The translations under genes and the position numbers were made by a program. 64,000 nucleotides of DNA from SMYC01 sp963578475 (GTDB lineage: Bacteria; Acidobacteriota; Vicinamibacteria; Marinacidobacterales; SMYC01). The notes beneath the pieces are model-generated. The model saw nothing but the letters and a program-made list of their open reading frames with translations. It was not told the origin of the DNA and searched no databases. Shown piece after piece: positions 8,853 through 17,622 of the stretch. Where the stretch lies: the NCBI GenBank assembly GCA_963578475.1, contig CAUZCL010000016.1, forward strand, positions 1-64,000. Reading direction: 5' to 3'. The stretch's first letter is position 1. Each line of letters opens with the position of its first letter.

Positions 8853-9314
8853 GTGCTGATTCGAACACCTTTGGTTCTTCTTGCAAGCATCGCGGTGGCC
8901 ATCCTATGGGGATGCAATTCGAACAGCCAAGGAACGCTCCCAGATGCTGACTTTTTCGTGAGCGACGGTCAGGGTTTCTCCGTGCGCGTCGGAGAGACCG
9001 CGGGCGTTCAAACGGCCAGCGCCATCAACATCATCCGCTTCAGCGGCATCCTCGACGACAGCCGATGCCCCGAAAACGTGCAATGCGCGGTCGCGGGCTT
9101 CGCGACGGTCGTGCTCTCTGTTCAATCCGCCCTCGCCGTCACTGAAGTACAACTTCAAGTCCCTCCAGGTGGTACCGCGCAGATGGTGGTCGAAGAGCTC
9201 ACCATCGATTTAATCGCATTAAATCCTGCAGCGGAAGCGGGTGTCGAGATCAATTTGCTCGACTACGCGGTGGCGTTGAGGGTACGGCAGCCGAGCGAGC
9301 TCGGCATTACCTAA
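8853..9314 (+). CDS. Small predicted lipoprotein with a SRCP...C domain
   Basis: About 153 residues starting at a GTG preceded by a GGGGGA ribosome binding site; a TTG eight codons upstream is less likely. The N-terminus is a lipoprotein signal ending in AILWGC, so the Cys is the predicted lipidated residue. The body has the DDSRCPENVQCAVAGFATV stretch seen in small envelope proteins of Bacteroidota and Acidobacteriota, where two cysteines probably form a disulfide. The function of that group is unknown. It converges on the radical SAM gene with only 2 bp between the stops. Confidence 0.65.
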   Translation: MLIRTPLVLLASIAVAILWGCNSNSQGTLPDADFFVSDGQGFSVRVGETAGVQTASAINIIRFSGILDDSRCPENVQCAVAGFATVVLSVQSALAVTEVQLQVPPGGTAQMVVEELTIDLIALNPAAEAGVEINLLDYAVALRVRQPSELGIT

Positions 9315-9316
9315 AC

Positions 9317-12067
9317 TCACAGAAGATCGGCCTCGAACGGACGGCTCGCGCCGCAATAGGTTCGGATGAAGGCTGTCGGGGGAAGGTCTACTCCGAGGAT
9401 GGCCTTGACGACTTCGGCCGGGCGAAGGGATGGCGTGCCACTCGTCGCGACGAGTCGGAAGCGGAGCACTTCGTCGATGGGTGCGCCGTCCCAAAGCTCG
9501 GCGACCGTCCCCGCCATTCCGAGCTGCGCGCCGAGCAAGGCGGCTTTGGCGTCGAGACGCTTTGGCTTGCGTTTTCTCGTGACGTCGACGAAAAAATGCT
9601 CCGAGTCGTCGAACGTGGCTAGGCGGTCGCTATACGAACGCTCCGGGCATGCATCGGGCTCCGGCAGCCTTGCAACATAGTCGACGGCCGCAATGAGCTT
9701 CGGGAGCGCGGGATCCGAATCGGTGAGCTTCTGGAGCTCGAGGAAATCTAGGCCTTTTTCGCTCGCGCGGCGAAGAGCTTCGAGGGCGTCTCGAGCCGGC
9801 AGCTCTTTCGTGAGCGCGAAGTCCAGATATTCGGCGACGGACTGCATCCCGAGAGCGAGCGCCGGTCCAAAGCTCAATAGCGGCCGGGGCGAAAAGCCCT
9901 CCGTGTAGTAGATGGGAAAACCCGCGCGACGAAACACGCGTGGCAGCACCCGCACGATGTCCAGATGTCCACGAAGGCTCATGGGCATCGTCTTGCGGTA
10001 GCGCAGCCGATAGCGCACCGGTGCTCCTTGAGCGAAGTCGTGGGGCGCAAGCCCCTTCTCGACACGCACGCGCGCGCTCTCATGAACGCTCTCCCCCTGC
10101 TTCGCGGGCTTCTCATAGGCCCCCATCTTCTCGAGGAAGACGAGCCGCTCATCGCGCATACCCGTCAGGTCACAAGCGACGCCACAGTGGTAGCAAACCA
10201 GTTTGCGATCATCCGCTTTGGCCTCTGCCAGATTCGTGTGGTGGACTTTGGCGTGGACGGGCTTGCCGCACGGCGGCGAGAAACGGCCTTTCAGGGTGCG
10301 CTTGTACTCCATCTCGAGAAAGCCGTCCGCGAGACCCACATCGATGTGGTCCCACGGCAAGCGTCCGTCGAGCGGAAGGGTCGCAAGAAAAGTGAATCGC
10401 GAAACGTTCTCGTCGCGCTCCCACGCGTCGAGCGCCTCTAGCCAGATATCCCACGCGAAATGCTCATCCCAACCGTCGAAACGCGCGCCGAGGCGCCATG
10501 CCCGCTCGATCAAGCTCGCCGCCCGCTCGTCGCCGCGCGCCAAGATGCCCTCGAGGTGGCTCACGCGCAGATCGTGCGTTTTGAGCTTGAATCCGCTCTG
10601 ACGCGCTGCGCTCTTTAGCATGCCTTGTTTTCGAGCGATGTCCTCCATCGTGTCTTGAGCGCACCATTGAAAAGGCGTGTGGGGTTTCGGGACATGGCTC
10701 GAGACAGAAACAGTTACATTGGTGTTCCGTTTGTGGTACTTGCGCCCAATCTCCCGAGCTTGTTCTCCCATGGCCGCGATGCCCATCACATCCTCGTCGG
10801 TCTCGGTTGGAAGGCCGATCATGAAATAGAGCTTGATCTTGTTCCACCCACGCGCGAAGACGCGATGGCACGTCGTGAAGATGTCCTCTTCGGTGATGTT
10901 CTTGTTGACCACATCGCGCATGCGTTGAGTGCCCGCTTCGGGCGCGAAAGTGAGCCCGGTGGCCTTCACGGTGGCTATTTCGTCGAGAAGATCTTCATCG
11001 AGCCCGTAAGCCCGCAAGCTAGAGATCCCGAGAGACACTTTCCTCGGCCGAAGCTCGGACATAACTTTCTTGACCAAGGGCGAGATGCAGGAATAATCAG
11101 CCGTCGAAAGCGACGTGATGGCCGCTTCGTTGTAGCCACCTTTTTCGAGTGAGGAGACGATGGTGTCAACGATTTGCTGCGGGTCGCGCTCTCGCACGGG
11201 ACGATAAATCATGCCGGCCTGGCAAAAGCGGCACCCCTCGGTGCAGCCGCGCGCAATCTCGACGGCCGCGCGGTCGAAAATAGCCTCGGCCACCGGAACG
11301 GGCGAATCGTCGGGATAAGGATAGTCGTTGATGTTCTCGACAAACGCGCGCTCGACGCGGGCGGGCACGCCGTCATATTTTGGCTTCGACACGACCTTCA
11401 ACCCGGAGCGATCGCAGATTTCGCGCTCATAGAGCTCGGGGCAATAGACGCCGCCCTCTTTGGCGAGCTCGATGAGGATCTCCGTTCTGTCGAGCTCTCC
11501 GGCTTGCGTGAGCTCCGCATAGTGCCGCATCAGGCGCGGGAGACGCTTCTCGGCATCTCCCACGAGGAATAGGTCGATGAAAGGCGTCATCGGCTCGGGC
11601 TGCGTGGCCACGGGGCCGCCCGCCACGACGAGGGGGTTCGAGAGAGAGCGCTCCTCTCGATGTAACGGGATGCCGCCGAGCTCGAGCATCGTGAGGATAT
11701 TCGTGAAGGTCAGCTCGTATTGCAGTGAGAAACCGACGATGTCGAACGCTGAGAGCGGCCGATGGTTCTCGAGACTAATGAGCGGAAGATCGCGCTTTCG
11801 GAGCTGTTCTTCGAGGTCCAACCAAGGGCAAAAAGCACGCTCGAGACAAAGATCCGGTTCCTTATTGACAATCGAGTAGAGGATCTTGGTCCCCTGGTGG
11901 CTCATCCCTATGTCATAGACGTCGGGGAATGCGAGGACCATTCTCGAACGAAGCGTCGTCCAGTCTTTCACGACCGCGTAAGGCTCGCCGCCGGCATAGC
12001 GGGCAGGCTTCGACACTTCGTGCAAAAACTCGGCATATGGGTGGTTCTGGTGGCTAGTAGCACTCAT
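9317..12067 (-). CDS. TIGR03960-type radical SAM protein fused to DUF2344
   Basis: 916 residues. A B12-binding-like N-terminal region is followed by a radical SAM domain with the iron-sulfur motif CTEGCRFC (Cys275, Cys279, Cys282). From about residue 695 a DUF2344/TIGR03936 domain begins (RYRKTMPMSLRGHLDIVRV, then GFSPRPLLSFGPALALG). In many bacteria these two parts are separate or fused genes near rne/rng and ribosomal genes; here no such neighbours are present. The chemistry is not established; an RNA-modification or maturation role is a guess. The domain order and length agree with the fused form. Confidence 0.88.
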   Translation of the reverse strand: MSATSHQNHPYAEFLHEVSKPARYAGGEPYAVVKDWTTLRSRMVLAFPDVYDIGMSHQGTKILYSIVNKEPDLCLERAFCPWLDLEEQLRKRDLPLISLENHRPLSAFDIVGFSLQYELTFTNILTMLELGGIPLHREERSLSNPLVVAGGPVATQPEPMTPFIDLFLVGDAEKRLPRLMRHYAELTQAGELDRTEILIELAKEGGVYCPELYEREICDRSGLKVVSKPKYDGVPARVERAFVENINDYPYPDDSPVPVAEAIFDRAAVEIARGCTEGCRFCQAGMIYRPVRERDPQQIVDTIVSSLEKGGYNEAAITSLSTADYSCISPLVKKVMSELRPRKVSLGISSLRAYGLDEDLLDEIATVKATGLTFAPEAGTQRMRDVVNKNITEEDIFTTCHRVFARGWNKIKLYFMIGLPTETDEDVMGIAAMGEQAREIGRKYHKRNTNVTVSVSSHVPKPHTPFQWCAQDTMEDIARKQGMLKSAARQSGFKLKTHDLRVSHLEGILARGDERAASLIERAWRLGARFDGWDEHFAWDIWLEALDAWERDENVSRFTFLATLPLDGRLPWDHIDVGLADGFLEMEYKRTLKGRFSPPCGKPVHAKVHHTNLAEAKADDRKLVCYHCGVACDLTGMRDERLVFLEKMGAYEKPAKQGESVHESARVRVEKGLAPHDFAQGAPVRYRLRYRKTMPMSLRGHLDIVRVLPRVFRRAGFPIYYTEGFSPRPLLSFGPALALGMQSVAEYLDFALTKELPARDALEALRRASEKGLDFLELQKLTDSDPALPKLIAAVDYVARLPEPDACPERSYSDRLATFDDSEHFFVDVTRKRKPKRLDAKAALLGAQLGMAGTVAELWDGAPIDEVLRFRLVATSGTPSLRPAEVVKAILGVDLPPTAFIRTYCGASRPFEADLL

Positions 12068-12136
12068 GACAGCCTTCTAATGTAACACCGCCACTGCTCA
12101 CCTGAAAGAGGCTCCGCCACGAACGAGCTCGAAAAG

Positions 12137-12318
12137 ATCAATATTAAAAAAAGCCTAACGCAAAGGCGCCAAGGCGCAAAGTCCCAAAGGGGAAGGACAA
12201 GAAAAAAGAAAGAAGAGCAACCCTACTTCTTTTTTTTGCATTTCCTTTCAGTTCTTCGTTTTTTTCTTTGTGCCTTTGCGCCTTTGCACCTGTGCGTTAC
12301 GCTTTTCTTATTGTTGAT
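12137..12318. repeat. Long imperfect inverted repeat (MITE-like hairpin)
   Basis: The left arm, from ATCAATATTAAAA at 12137 through the CGCAAAGGCGCCAAGGCGCAAAG segment (ending 12181), is matched inverted by the right arm at about 12266-12318 (TTTGTGCCTTTGCGCC to TTGTTGAT). The centre is purine- then pyrimidine-rich (AAAAAGAAAGAAGA against CTTCTTTTTTTT) and can pair further. It holds no gene and lies between two minus-strand genes. The motif relates to the repeats at 26671 and 33459. Confidence 0.65.
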
Positions 12319-12338
12319 TCTCCTTTTTCAAACGTCGC

Positions 12339-12818
12339 TCAATAGGTGCGTTTGCTGGGGAGGTGGCGCCAGTCGTCGAGGAGCTTCAGGCAGGCGTCCC
12401 GCATGAAGGCAGGAACAATCTCAACTCGGCTTCCGCCCAGGGTCTTCAGCCGCTGATTCGAGATCACGAGCTCGTTGAAGCCGAGCCGCTTGACGTCACG
12501 GACGGTCGTACCGAACGTGACCCGACGCATTTGGGCCCAGTTGATGGCAGCAAAGCACATGACACACGGCTCTGTTGTCGAGAAGATCTCTGCCCACTTG
12601 AAGTGAGGTGTGCTCATCTTGCGCGCTGCCCGCGAGATGGCGCACATCTCAGCATGACGGGTCGGGTCGTTCGTTCTCAAGACTTCGTTGTGACCCTTGG
12701 CCAAAACCTCCCCGTGCTGAACGATCACGGCGCCGAACGGGCCGCCATCACCGCGCGCGATGCCGCGATAGGCTTCGCGGAGCGCGATCTTCATGAACGC
12801 CGCGTCCCCGTGTCTCAT
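12339..12818 (-). CDS. Nucleoside/guanine deaminase, CMP/dCMP deaminase family
   Basis: About 159 residues from the preferred ATG at 12818; an in-frame ATG at 12866 is possible. The zinc-binding catalytic motifs are intact: HAE (the Glu shuttles the proton) in NDPTRHAEMCAI, and PCVMC in TTEPCVMCFAAINWA about 30 residues later. GGPFGAVIV before them and the NDPT box resemble GuaD-type guanine deaminases more than TadA tRNA deaminases, so purine salvage in the cytoplasm is the best guess. It is followed on the same strand by the hairpin element and borders the mobile-DNA relic zone upstream. Confidence 0.85.
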   Translation of the reverse strand: MRHGDAAFMKIALREAYRGIARGDGGPFGAVIVQHGEVLAKGHNEVLRTNDPTRHAEMCAISRAARKMSTPHFKWAEIFSTTEPCVMCFAAINWAQMRRVTFGTTVRDVKRLGFNELVISNQRLKTLGGSRVEIVPAFMRDACLKLLDDWRHLPSKRTY

Positions 12819-12989
12819 GATGTCAGCGATGTTATCTCGTGCCGCGAAGGCAGGCCGACGCTTCATTCAAAGCGACGCGTTCCCCGAGCTCTTTTTCGCC
12901 ATGCGTGCTCACACGTTACAGGAACCATTGCCGAGGAGCAAGATGCGTTCAACTCCACCAACGTTTCAATGTGTCAACCGGCGAAACGG

Positions 12990-13112
12990 CGCGTCGAGGG
13001 TCTCGGCATCGAGCAGGTCCTTACGGCACCGCGCTCCCCGTGGCCAAATCCGTTTGTCGAAAGGATAATCGGATCTATCCGCCGGGAGAGTCTCGACCAC
13101 GTGATCGTCTCC
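12990..13112 (+). pseudogene. Integrase/transposase catalytic-core fragment (rve type)
   Basis: About 41 codons read LGIEQVLTAPRSPWPNPF, then VERIIGSIRRESLDHVIV. This is the C-terminal part of the retroviral-type integrase core of IS3/IS481-like transposases, including the catalytic Glu of VERIIGSIRRE. Nothing before or after in the frame matches a transposase, so it is a fragment left from an old insertion. It lies between the deaminase and a TOPRIM/RepA-like relic. Confidence 0.6.
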
Positions 13113-13114
13113 CA

Positions 13115-14110
13115 CGGCCGCGATGCGGCCCTCGTCGACGTCGTTCGCCACTTCAAAGAGCAGCTCGGAGGCTTTACGTCGTGGTGCACGATGAGGATTG
13201 ATTTGGCGCAGGTCTCATTCTGGATTCGACGCAGAAAGTCGGTCACTGGTGAGAGGTCGGCGGGCCCCTTGTCGAAGAGAGCACTAAAGCTACGGCCCGG
13301 GTCGAAGACGACGACTCTAGCACCGCACGATTTGATGGTCGAAATGATGCTATCGCGTCCAGCCGGTGTATCGAATGTGATCCCGCTTCGGATGAAGGGA
13401 TAGAAGCCCGACACCGGGCCAGTATTCATGGTGAGCCATCGCATCCGAGCGTGGAAGAGCCGCTCTCTGTCTTCGTTGGTGAAGTAGGCAACCGGGACAG
13501 CGCTCTTGACAGCAAATCGAGGGTTGGACAACGGCGCGCGTCCAAGGGCGAGGTCGAGACCAATCGTCTGGGCGCAAAGGCTTTTGAAGGTCACGCGGCT
13601 GTCCATGAAACAGCGTGATGCCTTCGTCGGGGATGAGTCCTTCGACATGCCAGTCGAGCGGAGGGAGACCATTCATTCGCGCCATGAAAGTGGAGAGGTC
13701 CTCGACCAGGAGCGCCGCAGATGTCTCGACTTTCGCTGCAGAGTCTGTAAAAGTCTCCTGCTCGTCCACGAGCTTCATCAGCGCATCGAACGAGCCCCCG
13801 TCCTGGACCCAGTCGGACACGTCGTATCCCTTCGGCCCGTCGAAGGAAAGAACTTTGACGGCAATACCGCTTTTTGCGATAGAGGCGGCTCGGGCTTGCG
13901 CGTCTCGTTGCCCGCCATCATCGTTATCGGCAGCGACCACGACGAGCTCGACGCCAACCTCGCGACGGCGTCGGCGAGCTCCCGAAGGCTCAGAAGAAAT
14001 ATAAAGCGGTTGATGTCACATGAAATCCGTTGCTGCTGCTTGGAATGCTTGGGTCTGAAAGGCGCTCCTGCCGGGGAGGAGAGGACTACCTTTCGAACTA
14101 ACAATGCGGT
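13115..14110 (-). pseudogene. Frameshifted TOPRIM/RepA-like primase-helicase relic
   Basis: Read on the minus strand, about 13965-13750 encodes VELVVVAADNDDGGQRDA and then KGYDVSDWVQDGG, a TOPRIM domain of the mobile-element primase type. Then comes PDEGITLFHGQPRD, a degenerate P-loop start of a RepA-like AAA ATPase. After a frameshift near 13590 the ATPase continues (FKSLCAQTIGLDLALGRAP, VPVAYFTNEDRERLF, and the Walker-B-like RVVVFDPGRSF), ending about HHDVKPP near 13165. The frame is broken at least twice and both ends are missing. Its probable source was a plasmid or prophage replication gene. Confidence 0.55.
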
Positions 14111-14247
14111 GAGCACGCACTTTGTGTCTAACGCGTGAGTGCCCTAGTAAGAAGGAGCGTCAACTCTCCATCCCGGTAGATGTACGTCACCAGACGAGGT
14201 CAGACCATCGACGCGTCACTGCACGATGAGCAATCGGTCGAAACGTG

Positions 14248-15822
14248 TCAGCCAGCGTAACGGCGCGCCGCTTCGCCTCGCCGCAGTTTGCCACTCGACG
14301 TTCTCGGAAGCGATCCCGGGTCAAGCAACTGGACACGATGAGGAACGATGCCCATTTTGGCGGATAGGATCTCGTTGATCGCCACCCGCGCCCAATTGCT
14401 TCCAGCGCCTGTCGATTGGGGTCTCACTTCTGCGAGAATACAGAGGTCATCACCCTGCTCCGTCACGATGCCGACCGCGGCGACGTTTCCGATGCCTTCC
14501 AAGCTGGCGATGATCTCTTCGAAGTGCTCGGGCGCATAGTTCGCCCCGCGCAGCACGATCATGTCCCGGTTGCGGCCCGTGAGAAAAAGCTCGCCGCCCT
14601 CGAGAAATCCCTCGTCTCCCGTATCGAGCCATCCGTCTTTCAAAACGCGCTCTGTTGCGTCCTTTAGTCCCAGATAGCCGGACATGAGCGATGGTCCGGC
14701 AACGAGTATCTTGCCAACGCCACCACCCGCGCCACCCGAAATCCGCACGCGAAAATCTCCGAGTGGCCGGCCCGCGCTCACGAGCCTCCGCCCCTCGAAC
14801 TCACGCGTGCGATAACTGCCGCGGATCGGAGAACAAGTCACGGCAAGTCCCGCTTCGGCGAGGCCGTAGGCGGGGGTCAGCGCGTCCTCTCTCAAACCGT
14901 AGGGACGAAAACGCTCGAGGAACCGCTCGAGTGTCTCGGGCGTCACCGACTCGGCACCGTCGAGCGCCAGAAGCCAGCTGGAGAGATCCACACCTTCGAG
15001 CTCGTCGTCACGAACGCGATCCACGCAAAGTGCATAGGCGAAGTGAGGTGCAGGGCTGACACTCGCGCGGTGTTTCGAGATCGTTTGCAGCCATCGCGCG
15101 GGGCGAGCCACGAAGAGCTCGGGCGGCATCAAAGTGAGCGGCCCCGGCCGCACGAGCGACGTGAGAACCGCACCGACGAGTCCCATGTCGTGGTAGAGAG
15201 GCAGCCACGACACGGCGCTATGCCTGAAGCCGTTATCTTCCGGATAGGCCTTCAGGAGCTCGTCTAGAAGCGCACGAACGTTCGCGAGGATTTGCTGGTG
15301 TGTCAACCCGATCGGCTTGGCTGTGCCCGTCGTCCCCGAAGTGAACTGTACGAGAGCGAGGTCAGTCGGGGCGACCCGCATCGGGGCGATGGGACGGCGC
15401 GGTAGATCGCGCAGTGCTATGACACCTAGCTCTGTCGCCTCCTCCGGAATGGCGCCCCGGGCGCGCTCGGAAGCAATCGCGAGCCGCGCCCCAGACGCTT
15501 GAATCATCGCGGTCGCCGCCCGCGTGTAGTCGCTCCGGGAGCCCAAGCGGCGCGGTTCCTGAAGCACAGCTGGTACCGCGCCGGCGAAGAGCGCCCCGAA
15601 AAAAGCTTCGTAAAACGCAAGGCTCGAGGGAACGGCAATCGCAACCCGGTCGGAAGCTTCGACGCCGAGCGTCCGGAGCCCTCCGGCAACTTCGAGAGCA
15701 CGCTCGGCAATCTCTGTATAGCTGTAATGTGGCTCGTCGTGACGGCCAACGAACCGCACACCGAGCCCGTCTCGACTCGCGGCGAGCTCGAGGCATGCCG
15801 GAAGCGTGTCCGGGCCTTTCAC
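14248..15822 (-). CDS. Fatty acyl-AMP ligase (FAAL-like)
   Basis: A 524-residue adenylate-forming enzyme. The ATP-binding A3 motif is TSGTTGTAKP (residues 161-170) and SWLPLYHDMGLVG (about 205-217) is the signature of the FAAL branch, which makes acyl-AMP and passes the acyl group to an acyl carrier protein instead of CoA. The adenylate-binding region LDTGDEG and the hinge NRDMIVLRGANYAPEHFEE follow. A carrier protein gene precedes it with a 4-bp overlap, fitting that role: fatty acid activation for the type III PKS in the same operon. Chain length and final product cannot be told from the sequence. Confidence 0.87.
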   Translation of the reverse strand: MKGPDTLPACLELAASRDGLGVRFVGRHDEPHYSYTEIAERALEVAGGLRTLGVEASDRVAIAVPSSLAFYEAFFGALFAGAVPAVLQEPRRLGSRSDYTRAATAMIQASGARLAIASERARGAIPEEATELGVIALRDLPRRPIAPMRVAPTDLALVQFTSGTTGTAKPIGLTHQQILANVRALLDELLKAYPEDNGFRHSAVSWLPLYHDMGLVGAVLTSLVRPGPLTLMPPELFVARPARWLQTISKHRASVSPAPHFAYALCVDRVRDDELEGVDLSSWLLALDGAESVTPETLERFLERFRPYGLREDALTPAYGLAEAGLAVTCSPIRGSYRTREFEGRRLVSAGRPLGDFRVRISGGAGGGVGKILVAGPSLMSGYLGLKDATERVLKDGWLDTGDEGFLEGGELFLTGRNRDMIVLRGANYAPEHFEEIIASLEGIGNVAAVGIVTEQGDDLCILAEVRPQSTGAGSNWARVAINEILSAKMGIVPHRVQLLDPGSLPRTSSGKLRRGEAARRYAG

Positions 15823-16073
15823 GGGGCGGAGAGCCTATGTGAGACGATCTCGACGACATCGCCGATGGTGCGGATTCGGGCTTCGTCTCCTTCATCGAAA
15901 CAGATCTCGAAGGCGTTCTCGAGCTCCACGATGAACGTGAGCTGCTGAACGGAGTCGAGCTCGAGATCCCGAAACAGATCGGTCTCTTCTTGCACGTCAG
16001 CGATTAAAAGATGTTCTTCGAGAACCCGCCTCACCTCCTCGAGAACCCGCCCACGCTCCATCGCTATCGGCAA
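15819..16073 (-). CDS. Acyl carrier protein
   Basis: 84 residues with the phosphopantetheine attachment motif LELDSVQQL; Ser41 is the attachment site. The helical, acidic make-up and length are those of stand-alone ACPs. It starts inside the last codons of the methyltransferase gene (10-bp overlap; an ATG four codons later would just clear it) and its end overlaps the FAAL start by 4 bp. In this setting it should carry the fatty acyl starter from the FAAL to the type III PKS. A phosphopantetheinyl transferase is not in the window. Confidence 0.9.
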   Translation of the reverse strand: MPIAMERGRVLEEVRRVLEEHLLIADVQEETDLFRDLELDSVQQLTFIVELENAFEICFDEGDEARIRTIGDVVEIVSHRLSAP

Positions 16074-16579
16074 TGCTCGGCGAGCGCGCCCTCCTCACAA
16101 CGGATGCGCACCGATAGCATCCATGCATTGAGCAAGCTGAACCCGATCGCCGTCCACCATGCGCTATGCAAAAGGGGCACCGCAAAGCCCTCAACCACGA
16201 CCGCCAAATAGTTCGGATGTCGCAAGAAGCGGAAAGGCCCCGACTGAACGGCTGGCATCCCGGGAACGACGATAACGCGCACGTTCCATCTCTTGCCCAA
16301 GGTAGCGATAACCCAGTAACGAAGAAGCTGGGCGAGTGCCACGAGGCCCAACATAACGAGGGCAAGGCTCGGAGAGAACGGACGGTCGAGAAGAACGACC
16401 TCTAGCGCGCAGGCCATAAAAAAAACCGTGTGAAGCGCCTTCATGTAAGGAAAGTGGCGCGCGCCATATTCGACGCCCCCTTCGCCAAAGGACCAAGCCG
16501 CGTTTCTCCTACTGATGAGAAGCTCGACGACGCGCTCGAGCACCAATAGCGAAAGAAAGACGAGATAGGCCGCTACCAT
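16064..16579 (-). CDS. Isoprenylcysteine carboxyl methyltransferase-type membrane methyltransferase
   Basis: 171 residues from the ATG at 16579 (MVAAYLVFLSLL), which overlaps the PKS end by 7 bp; codons further upstream lie inside the PKS gene. It has several hydrophobic helices and the ICMT/PEMT SAM-binding region GPFRFLRHPNYLAVVVEG near residues 112-129, with Arg, His, Pro and Asn conserved. Such proteins sit beside type III PKS genes in several bacteria (BpsB next to BpsA in Bacillus) and O-methylate alkylpyrones or alkylresorcinols. That role fits here; bacterial members do not act on prenylated proteins. Confidence 0.85.
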   Translation of the reverse strand: MVAAYLVFLSLLVLERVVELLISRRNAAWSFGEGGVEYGARHFPYMKALHTVFFMACALEVVLLDRPFSPSLALVMLGLVALAQLLRYWVIATLGKRWNVRVIVVPGMPAVQSGPFRFLRHPNYLAVVVEGFAVPLLHSAWWTAIGFSLLNAWMLSVRIRCEEGALAEHCR

Positions 16580-17622
16580 TGAAGCAGAACGAGCTCGGAG
16601 CAAAATCCCGGCCCCATCGCCATGAGGAGGCCGTAGCTGCCGGGAGGCGGCTCGCGCTGCTCGAGCGTATCGGCGAGCACCATCAGAACCGACGCAGAAG
16701 ATAAATTCCCCACGCGTTTGAGACTGTCCCATGTCAGAGCAAGCGCGTCTTCGTCGAGCTCGAGCGCGTCTTTAAAGGCGTCCAGAATCTTTGGACCGCC
16801 GGGGTGACAAATATAAGTCTCTATCTCACCGCGCGTCAGCCCTTGCGACCCAAGGAACGCATCGACGTTTCGGCGGATCTCGGATTGGACGAGAGCCGGG
16901 ATCTCCGGGGACAGAACAACTTTGAACCCTTCTCGAGAGATATCCCAGCCCATCACGCGATCGGTATCGGGGTAGAACACGGAAAGCGTCGCGAGCACCG
17001 AAGGCCCGCGCGACGCACGCTCTTCTCCGACGCAGAGCACCGCCGCCGCGCCATCGCCAAACAGACCGGAAGCAATGATGTTCGGGATCGAAAGGTCCTT
17101 CCGCTGAAGGGTCAGGCTACAGAGCTCCACGGATAGAAGCAGCGCTGTTTCTCCGGGATAGGCCTTCAAGTAATCATAGGCGCGCGAGACGCCGACCGCG
17201 CCCGCGGCGCATCCCAGCCCGAAGAGAGGCGAGCGTTTGAGATCGTGCCGTAATCCGAGCCGGTTGACGAGGAGCGCATCGATGGACGGCGTCGCGATAC
17301 CGGTGGTCGTCACAAAGAAGAGATGATCGATCTCGCCTAGTGCGACGCCGCTCGATTCGAGCGCGTTCTCGATGGCGCGCGCGCCCACGTCGACCGCGGC
17401 GCAAATATAGGCGTCGTTGGCTTCGGTAAACGAATCGAGCTCGTCATAACGCTCGAGCGGCAAGGCAAGAAAACGGCCGCCCACGAGCACGTTCTTGTGA
17501 AGCTGCTCTAGCCGCGCGAGGTTGAAATGGCGATGCGCCCAATTCTTCTTGAGCGCCCCCGACAACATCTCCTGGGAATAGTAGTGGGGCGGAAAGGCCG
17601 TCCCGACGCTTGCAATCCTCAT
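16573..17622 (-). CDS. Type III polyketide synthase
   Basis: 349 residues of the chalcone synthase-like thiolase fold. The catalytic triad is complete: Cys138 in FGLGCAAGAVG, His273 in YICHPGGPKIL and Asn306 in RVGNLSSASVL. The Gly-rich LFGDGAAAVL loop is present. Bacterial members condense a long-chain acyl starter with malonyl-CoA to give alkylpyrones or alkylresorcinols. The neighbours (ACP, FAAL, ICMT methyltransferase, transport genes, all overlapping ends) suggest a membrane or outer-membrane lipid. The start overlaps the preceding stop by 4 bp. The product type is inferred, not shown. Confidence 0.92.
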   Translation of the reverse strand: MRIASVGTAFPPHYYSQEMLSGALKKNWAHRHFNLARLEQLHKNVLVGGRFLALPLERYDELDSFTEANDAYICAAVDVGARAIENALESSGVALGEIDHLFFVTTTGIATPSIDALLVNRLGLRHDLKRSPLFGLGCAAGAVGVSRAYDYLKAYPGETALLLSVELCSLTLQRKDLSIPNIIASGLFGDGAAAVLCVGEERASRGPSVLATLSVFYPDTDRVMGWDISREGFKVVLSPEIPALVQSEIRRNVDAFLGSQGLTRGEIETYICHPGGPKILDAFKDALELDEDALALTWDSLKRVGNLSSASVLMVLADTLEQREPPPGSYGLLMAMGPGFCSELVLLQW

